Source of the DNA: Bacteroidales bacterium UBA3290
Lineage (GTDB): Bacteria > Bacteroidota > Bacteroidia > Bacteroidales > UBA932
Assembly: GCA_002361615.1 (NCBI GenBank)
Contig: DETK01000028.1
Coordinates: forward strand, 49,246 to 68,787
Direction: 5' to 3'
DNA: 19,542 nt
The position numbers were made by a program, and so were the translations under genes. The notes under the pieces are model-generated. The model was not told the origin of the DNA and did not search any database. It was given only the letters and a program-made list of their open reading frames with translations. This document shows positions 14,777-19,542 of the stretch, piece by piece. How positions within the stretch are numbered: position 1 is the stretch's first letter; every line of letters starts with the position of its first letter.

Positions 14777-16278
14777 TATATCCCGTCGTTGATCAGGTCG
14801 AATTCATTGCCCGGCTGGAACATGTTCATCCGGGATTCTGTGTAGGAAGCCTTGTCGGGCTCGTCGAAGGGACGGTCGTCGTAGTCGACGAACTTGACTT
14901 CCGACGAGAGGAAGCGCATCTTCACGTCGCGGACCTCGCCGTTGCGGTGCTTGGCGATAATCAGGTCGGTCTCGCCGGGGAAGCCGCCTTCATCCTGCAC
15001 GCCCAGGAATTCCGGACGGTGGATGAACATCACGATGTCGGCGTCCTGCTCGATAGCGCCCGATTCGCGAAGGTCGCTCAGCTGCGGGCGTTTGTTGCCG
15101 CCGCGCGTCTCCACCGAACGGTTGAGCTGCGACAGGGCGATGATCGGGACGTTGAGCTCCTTGGCGATGGCTTTCAGCGAACGGGAGATGGCGGCCACCT
15201 CCTGCTCGCGCATGCCCTTAAGTTCGGGCGGGCCGGTCATCAGCTGCAGGTAGTCGATGATGATGAGCTTCACGTGCTGCTTGTTGACCAGGCGGCGGGC
15301 CTTGGAGCGGAACTCGTAGATGGAGAGCGACGGCGTGTCGTCGATCCAGAGCGGAGCGCGGGAGAGTTTGTTCAGGCCGTCGTGGAGCTGCGTCCACTCG
15401 CCCTCTGTCATCTTCTTGGCGCCGCGCAGCTTTTCGGAGGGAAGGCCGGTCTCGCTGACCATGATACGGGTCACCAGCTGCGTGTCGGGCATCTCGAGCG
15501 AAAAGAACGCGACGGGAATGTGGTGGTCCACCACCATGTTGCGGGCCATGGTCAGCACGAAAGCCGTCTTACCGACGGAAGGACGTGCGGCCAGGATAAT
15601 CAGGTCGGCGGGCTGCCAGCCGAAGGTCACGCGGTCGATGCCGGTGTAGCCCGAAGGGACACCGCTCAGGCCGTCCTCGCGCTGCTGGTTAATCTCGATT
15701 TGCTCGACCGCCCGGTTGATGACCGAAAGGATGGGCTTGGTCTCGTTGCGCACGTTGCGCTGGGCCAGCGTGAAGACTTTCTCCTCGGCCGAGTCGATCA
15801 GATCGTCGACGGGCAGGGAGTCGTCGAAGGCCGCCTTCTGCACCTCATAGGAGATGGAGATCAGTTCGCGCTGCAGGAACTTCTGCAGCAGGACCTTGGT
15901 GTGGTATTCCACGTGGGCGGCGGCGCCGATCTTGGTCGAAAGCTGGCTCAGATAGGCCATGCCGCCCACTTCTTCCAGTTCACCGCGCTTGGACAGTTCA
16001 TCCGAGACGGAGAAGATGTCCACCGGGTCGTTGCGGCTCGAAAGCGTGGTGATGGCCTCGAAGATTTTCTTGTGGACGTCCTTGTAGAAGCAGTCGGCCT
16101 GCAGCTGGTCGAGGATGTCGGGGACGACTTCGGGTTCCAGCAGCAGCGCGCCGAGCACAGCCTCCTCGATGTCGATGGCCTGAGGCGGCTTGCGACCGCC
16201 GAAATCTTCGGCGATCGCATCCAGGTTGACGCGCTGCGTGCGCGTCTGTCGCGTCTGTCGCTTGTCGTTGGCGGCCAT
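14776..16278 (-). CDS. dnaB: Replicative DNA helicase DnaB
   Basis: DnaB is the hexameric 5'-3' helicase that unwinds the replication fork and recruits primase. The 500-residue product has an N-terminal helical domain (about 30-135: PQAIDIEEAVLGALL, then VDIFSVSDELSKRG) and a RecA-like ATPase domain. Walker A is AARPSVGKTAF with Lys237, Walker B is LIIIDYLQLM, and SQLNRSVETR and DLRESGAIEQDADIV motifs follow. No intein or frameshift is seen. It lies 15 nt after the zinc-ribbon gene and shares TAATG with the RseC-like gene, so replication and Rnf genes are probably on one transcript. Confidence 0.98.
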   Translation of the reverse strand: MAANDKRQTRQTRTQRVNLDAIAEDFGGRKPPQAIDIEEAVLGALLLEPEVVPDILDQLQADCFYKDVHKKIFEAITTLSSRNDPVDIFSVSDELSKRGELEEVGGMAYLSQLSTKIGAAAHVEYHTKVLLQKFLQRELISISYEVQKAAFDDSLPVDDLIDSAEEKVFTLAQRNVRNETKPILSVINRAVEQIEINQQREDGLSGVPSGYTGIDRVTFGWQPADLIILAARPSVGKTAFVLTMARNMVVDHHIPVAFFSLEMPDTQLVTRIMVSETGLPSEKLRGAKKMTEGEWTQLHDGLNKLSRAPLWIDDTPSLSIYEFRSKARRLVNKQHVKLIIIDYLQLMTGPPELKGMREQEVAAISRSLKAIAKELNVPIIALSQLNRSVETRGGNKRPQLSDLRESGAIEQDADIVMFIHRPEFLGVQDEGGFPGETDLIIAKHRNGEVRDVKMRFLSSEVKFVDYDDRPFDEPDKASYTESRMNMFQPGNEFDLINDGI

Positions 16279-16293
16279 CGCTGCGGGCAGGAT

Positions 16294-17118
16294 TTATTTC
16301 TCTTCCTGGAAGGCGGAGCTCACCAGGATGCGTCCGCAGTACTCGCAGACGATGATCTTCTTGCTTTCCTCGATGTCGAGCCGGCGCTGGGGCGGGATCT
16401 TGTTGAAGCAGCCGCCGCAGGCATCGCGGGTGACGGTCACCACGGCGAGCTTGTTGTGGGCGTTGGCGCGCACTTTCGTGTAGGCCACCATCATACGCTC
16501 GTCAATCTGGCTGACCAGATTCTCGCGCTCCTTGAGCAGGTCTTCTTCTTCCTTGGCGGTTTCCTCGACGATCGTGTCGAGTTCTTTCTTCTTCTCCACC
16601 AGGTCAGCCTCGCGGTGCGAGAGGGTCTGCTGGGCTTCCTCGATGACAGCTTTCTTCTCGGAGATCAGGGCTTCGTTCTCCCGGATCTTCTTGGCGGCCA
16701 CCTGCTGCTCAAGGTCCTGGTATTCGATTTCCTTGCTGATAGACTCGTACTCGCGGTTGTTCTTCACGTTGTCACGCTGGGCGTCATATTTGGCGATCAG
16801 GTGCTTGCTCTCCTCGATGACGTGCTTGTGCTCGGTATTGGCCTTCTCGATCTCCTTGATCTCGGCCTTCGCGTTGGCGATCCGGGTATGGAGACCTTCG
16901 ATCTCGTCTTCCAGGTCCTGCACCTCGAGCGGGAGTTCGCCGCGCAGGAGGTAGATCTTGTCGATCTTGGTGTCGGTCTGCTGGATGCGATACAGCGTAC
17001 GGAGCTTCTGCTCCATCGCGATCGAATCGGTGTCGGCCATGTTTTTCGACAGGGAGACGAAAGTCTCACGCTGGTCGATCGGGGTGACGATCTTGTTTAC
17101 CTTCTTTTTCGTAGCCAT
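16294..17118 (-). CDS. Coiled-coil protein with C4-type zinc ribbon
   Basis: I start at the ATG at 17118 (MATKKKVNK). A longer frame from 17178 would overlap both the upstream stop and a likely -7 box and adds a non-conserved basic stretch. The ~274-residue product has an N-terminal Lys-rich segment and a long coiled coil from about residue 40 to 220 (heptad-like Glu/Lys/Ala pattern). A C-terminal zinc ribbon follows, with Cys pairs at about 234/237 (CGGC) and 258/261 (CEYC). This is the COG1579 type, of unproven function and sometimes suggested to bind nucleic acid or proteins. It follows a NIF3-like gene, an arrangement I recall from other Bacteroidota. Confidence 0.87.
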   Translation of the reverse strand: MATKKKVNKIVTPIDQRETFVSLSKNMADTDSIAMEQKLRTLYRIQQTDTKIDKIYLLRGELPLEVQDLEDEIEGLHTRIANAKAEIKEIEKANTEHKHVIEESKHLIAKYDAQRDNVKNNREYESISKEIEYQDLEQQVAAKKIRENEALISEKKAVIEEAQQTLSHREADLVEKKKELDTIVEETAKEEEDLLKERENLVSQIDERMMVAYTKVRANAHNKLAVVTVTRDACGGCFNKIPPQRRLDIEESKKIIVCEYCGRILVSSAFQEEK

Positions 17119-17125
17119 AGCTTGC

Positions 17126-17887
17126 TTAGTAGTAGTATATCGGGTTATTATTTTCGTTCGTTGCCGTGTAAACCGCAAATGTAGGCATTTTTTCTCGAAG
17201 TACCGAAACGAACTTCGATACTATTTCCACCTCGCTTTCCCAGTGGCCGATATCGACGATCATCCGCCCCTGCGGGACGAAGAAATGATGGTACGACACG
17301 TCGCCCGTGACGAAGGCGTCCGCACCGGCCCGGAAAGCCGCATCCGCGAAGGAAGAGCCTGAGCCGCAGCTGGTAGCCACGCGGAAAACCGTCTCCACGG
17401 GAGCCGAGCAGCGCAGCATCTTGAGAGAGAAACGTTCCTTGACCAGGTCGCAGAACGCCGCGCCCGACAGCGGGGCGGGAAGCAAGCCGATGAAAGCGAG
17501 CTGGTGCTCGTCGAGCGGCTCCGGTTCAACCAGACCGAGGCGGGCCGCCATCAGCGCGTTGACGCCGCCGGGCGCCTTGTCGGCATTGGTGTGGGCGGCA
17601 TACACGACGATGCCGTTGCGGATGGCCTCGATGACGGCTTCTCCCACCGGATCGTCCGGATCGATGTGTTTCAGGCCGCCGAAGATCAGCGGATGATGGG
17701 TCACGACCATGTCGGCACCCCGGGCCGCCGCTTCACGCAGCAGCGCCGCCGTGCAGTCGAAGCCGACCATCACGCCGTGCACCTCGGCTTCCGGGCTGCC
17801 GATGCAGAAGCCGGAATTGTCCCAGGACTCCTGTCCGGGGAGCGGTGCGAATGCCTCGAGAACCGCTGCGATTTCCTGGGCTTTCAT
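17126..17887 (-). CDS. NIF3-like dinuclear metal-centre protein (GTP cyclohydrolase I type 2 family)
   Basis: The 253-residue product shows the family's metal-binding pattern: WDNSGFCIG near the N-terminus, GVMVGFDCT, the VTHHPLIFGG motif with His64 and His65, AAHTNADKAPGGVN, and DIGHWESEVE near the C-terminus. NIF3 proteins form hexamers with two metals per subunit; the biochemical role is unsettled despite the GTP cyclohydrolase label. It is the short form, without the inserted middle domain of the longer ~370-residue members. It starts 2 nt after the MerR-type gene stops. A possible internal promoter for the next gene lies in its 3' end. Confidence 0.93.
   Translation of the reverse strand: MKAQEIAAVLEAFAPLPGQESWDNSGFCIGSPEAEVHGVMVGFDCTAALLREAAARGADMVVTHHPLIFGGLKHIDPDDPVGEAVIEAIRNGIVVYAAHTNADKAPGGVNALMAARLGLVEPEPLDEHQLAFIGLLPAPLSGAAFCDLVKERFSLKMLRCSAPVETVFRVATSCGSGSSFADAAFRAGADAFVTGDVSYHHFFVPQGRMIVDIGHWESEVEIVSKFVSVLREKMPTFAVYTATNENNNPIYYY
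17176..17208 (-). promoter_or_regulatory. Possible internal promoter before the zinc-ribbon/dnaB/rnf genes
   Basis: On the minus strand TACATTTG (17176-17183) matches TAnnTTTG, and TTTC (17205-17208), a near match to the TTTG -33 box, sits 21 nt further up. The site is inside the 3' end of the NIF3-like gene, and a transcript would start ~50 nt before the zinc-ribbon ATG at 17118. It could let the downstream genes be expressed apart from the peptidase genes. Confidence 0.4.
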
Positions 17888-17889
17888 CG

Positions 17890-18210
17890 TCAGATGCTTT
17901 CGTAAAGTTCGGACAGCTGGGAACGGATGCCGTAGAGTTTCTCCACGATCTGGCGCTTGTGCTCCAGTCCGTCGCGGTTCTCCGCCAGCTTGCGGGCCAC
18001 GCCGTCGAGCTTGAGGCCTTCCACGCGGGTCAGGTAGTGGATCAGCCGGAGATTCTCCAGGTCTTCAGGATGGAAGAGCCTGTTTCCCTTCGCATTGCGC
18101 TCCGGGCGGATGTAGCGGGGGAAGGTGTCTGACCAGAAACGGATCGTGGAGACGTCCTCCCCGAGCAGCTTGGCCACTTCGCCGATTTTGTAGTATAGTC
18201 TTTCTGCCAT
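17890..18210 (-). CDS. MerR-family HTH regulator (DNA-binding domain only)
   Basis: With the start at 18210 (MAERLYYKIG) the product is 106 residues; an upstream ATG at 18222 adds MITT. The winged-helix MerR fold is clear: YYKIGEVAKLLGEDVSTIRFW (HTH), RPERNAKGNRLFHPEDLENLRLIHYL (wing and second helix pair), then a dimerising helix to the end. No effector domain or metal-binding cysteines follow, so it belongs to the minimal MerR group common next to Bacteroidota M23 peptidase genes. Its stop is 2 nt before the NIF3-like start. Target and signal are unknown. Confidence 0.92.
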   Translation of the reverse strand: MAERLYYKIGEVAKLLGEDVSTIRFWSDTFPRYIRPERNAKGNRLFHPEDLENLRLIHYLTRVEGLKLDGVARKLAENRDGLEHKRQIVEKLYGIRSQLSELYESI

Positions 18211-18225
18211 GGTCGTAATCAAGGG

Positions 18226-19188
18226 TCAGTCCATCGACTGGCCCGTCGTAAGGGCGACGATCATCATGTCGCGGTAGTTCTCGGGCGTAAGCTCCGCAAA
18301 GAAATAGTTTACCGGATCCTGGACGAAATCGCCGCGTCGCACTTCGTAGTGCAGGCAGGGCGCGAAACAGGAGCCGGTCTGGCCCACGGTCCCGATCACC
18401 GCGCCCTGCCGGAGCGTCTGTCCGACCGAGACGCGGATGGCGTCGAGGTGTGCGTAAACGGTCTCGATGCCGCCTTTGTGGGAGACGGTCACCTGGTTGC
18501 CCATCCCCTTCTCGCTGCGTTCCACACGGGTCACCTTGCCTTCAGCCGTACAGCGCACCGGCGTGCCGGGAGGCGCTACCAGGTCGATGCCCTCGTGGTC
18601 GTGGATGGTTTTGTAGAACGGATTGACTTTCTTGCCTACCGAGGCGCCGGCCTGCATGGGCGAGAAACGGGTCAGCGGCACGACCGAAGGGATGGCCGTC
18701 GGCGTGACCGTGCCGCCCGAGAGCAGGGTATCGATTTCGGTGAGCCAGCGCGATACCTGCGAGGCCGTGGACTCCATCCGGCTGGAGAGCGCATAGGCAT
18801 CCCAGATCAGGTCGCTTTCCGGCAGCGATTCGAGCTCACCGGCAGCAGAAATCAAGGTGTCGCGCTCCTCCGTGATATAGTTCGGAGGGTCGGCGTTGAA
18901 GAGTTCGTTGTAGATCTCGCGGTCCCGGACGCGCAGGTTCCCCACCGTGCCTTCCACAAGGTCGAGCTGCTTCGACAGGGCGGCGTACTCGCCGGCCAGC
19001 AAGTCACGCTCGTGCTCGAGCCGCCGCTCGCGGTCCGTGCTGAAGAACAGGGCGGATACCACATAGAAGATGACCGCAGCAAAGAGGATGGCCGCCGTAT
19101 ATTTGACGATGGCCAGCAGCACCGTCTTCAGGCCCGGGCGATTGCGCACGAAGCCGCCTTTCTCCCTATCGTACACGTATCTAGCCAT
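18226..19188 (-). CDS. M23/LytM-type peptidase homologue with altered active site
   Basis: The 320-residue product has a cytoplasmic N-terminus (MARYVYDREKGGF), one membrane anchor (about 20-48), a coiled coil (about 50-85), and a C-terminal LytM domain facing the periplasm. M23 enzymes cut peptide cross-links in murein or activate amidases. By comparison with LytM, the zinc ligands are kept (His198 and Asp202 in HEGID, His280) as is the catalytic His247 (YAHLD). The first His of the HxH motif is Cys278 (APCLHYE instead of PHLHYE), so activity may be reduced or absent, as in LytM-type activators. It overlaps the upstream M23 gene by 8 nt, and its MARYVYDREKG start is typical of Bacteroidota. 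Confidence 0.92.
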   Translation of the reverse strand: MARYVYDREKGGFVRNRPGLKTVLLAIVKYTAAILFAAVIFYVVSALFFSTDRERRLEHERDLLAGEYAALSKQLDLVEGTVGNLRVRDREIYNELFNADPPNYITEERDTLISAAGELESLPESDLIWDAYALSSRMESTASQVSRWLTEIDTLLSGGTVTPTAIPSVVPLTRFSPMQAGASVGKKVNPFYKTIHDHEGIDLVAPPGTPVRCTAEGKVTRVERSEKGMGNQVTVSHKGGIETVYAHLDAIRVSVGQTLRQGAVIGTVGQTGSCFAPCLHYEVRRGDFVQDPVNYFFAELTPENYRDMMIVALTTGQSMD

Positions 19189-19542
19189 TGCGCACCATCT
19201 TGTTGTATTCTTCCGGCGAGACGTCGGGATTGAGGAAATTCCAGGGATTGATCGGGACCCCGCGGTAGAGCACCTCGTAGTGCAGGTGCGGGCCGGTCGA
19301 GAGGCCGCTGCTGCCCAGTGTGCCGATACGGTCGCCGCGGATGACCACCTGACCCTGCGTCACCTTGATTTCCTGGAGGTGCGCATAGCGGGTCTTGTAG
19401 CCGAAGCCGTGGTCGATGACGATGACATTGCCGTAGCCGGAGAAATTGATTTCGGTCGATTCCACCACCCCGTCGCCGGTGGCATAGACCGGCTGACCCG
19501 CCGGCCCGGCCAGATCCACGCCTTCATGGACGACGATAGTCT
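19181..19542 (-). CDS. M23-family metallopeptidase, C-terminal part
   Basis: Only the last ~120 residues lie in the window; the frame is open to the right edge, so the start is outside. The visible part is a LytM domain with all motifs intact: HEGVD (zinc His and Asp) at the edge, YAHLQEIKV, and GPHLHYEV (HxH). It should be an active zinc endopeptidase acting on peptidoglycan in the periplasm. The C-terminus (NFLNPDVSPEEYNKMVR) resembles that of the next gene (NYFFAELTPENYRDMM), so the two are probably a tandem duplicate of which this copy kept the catalytic residues. A GTG at 19519 is an internal Val codon. Confidence 0.95.
   Translation of the reverse strand, partial: TIVVHEGVDLAGPAGQPVYATGDGVVESTEINFSGYGNVIVIDHGFGYKTRYAHLQEIKVTQGQVVIRGDRIGTLGSSGLSTGPHLHYEVLYRGVPINPWNFLNPDVSPEEYNKMVRNG

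Noticed and set aside
17119..17178. N-terminal extension of the zinc-ribbon protein (start at 17178)
   Set aside because: It would overlap the end of the NIF3-like gene and a probable -7 box; the start at 17118 gives a normal MATKKK N-terminus.
14770..17184. 804-codon open frame on the plus strand across the RseC-like, dnaB and zinc-ribbon genes
   Set aside because: It lies exactly opposite three well-supported genes; G+C-rich third positions leave the antisense frame free of stops. Its translation is low-complexity (many Asp, Gly, Leu, Val, His) with no recognisable domain.

Overview
The window looks like chromosomal DNA of a G+C-rich member of the Bacteroidota, most likely order Bacteroidales. 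Evidence: several promoters with the Bacteroidota -7 box TAnnTTTG, one of them with a TTTG -33 box 20 nt upstream; a fimbrillin-like lipoprotein paired with a large secreted protein that carries DLNxGAGG beta-prism motifs, jelly-roll/FN3 units and a Bacteroidales-type C-terminal domain; and an rnf cluster in the order B-C-D-G-E-A. Genus cannot be fixed from the sequence. I see no integrase, transposase, CRISPR array or plasmid/phage gene.

Layout. (1) 2-2703, plus strand: the 3' end of pnp (PNPase KH and S1 domains with an Arg/Gly-rich tail), followed with almost no gap by two tandem paralogous lipoproteins of unknown function. (2) 2715-6803, minus strand: a surface operon. From its promoter it reads a 42-codon small ORF, a ~968-residue secreted modular protein, and a fimbrillin-like lipoprotein that starts inside the stop codon of the large gene. 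(3) 6843-8937: tRNA-Pro(CGG) and a TrmH/SpoU rRNA/tRNA methyltransferase on the minus strand, with glyA divergent on the plus strand. A 59-bp near-perfect inverted repeat (tRNA-Pro 3' tail plus its terminator) bounds this segment. (4) 8938-9108: a non-coding strip with two tandem copies of one long hairpin and a third, terminator-like hairpin. (5) 9109-19542, minus strand: one tightly packed co-directional run. In transcription order it holds an M23 peptidase (5' end outside the window), a second M23 homologue with an altered active site, a MerR-type regulator, a NIF3-like protein, a coiled-coil zinc-ribbon protein, dnaB, an RseC-like protein, rnfBCDGEA and a short TPR protein. Many junctions are 1-17 nt overlaps (TAATG, ATGA).

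How the genes work together. The Rnf complex couples ferredoxin oxidation and NAD+ reduction to ion translocation across the inner membrane; the RseC-like protein encoded just upstream is a common companion. The surface operon should make an exported adhesin-like or matrix-like pair. The rest is housekeeping: RNA decay, one-carbon metabolism, replication and cell-wall remodelling.

The points most worth a second look are the 59-bp inverted tRNA-tail/terminator repeat around trmH-glyA, the small ORF that leads the surface operon, the tandem lipoproteins with an internal two-fold repeat, the paired GGCCATAAAA hairpins, and the M23 homologue with Cys in place of a catalytic His. I found no clear case of a wholly new multi-gene system.
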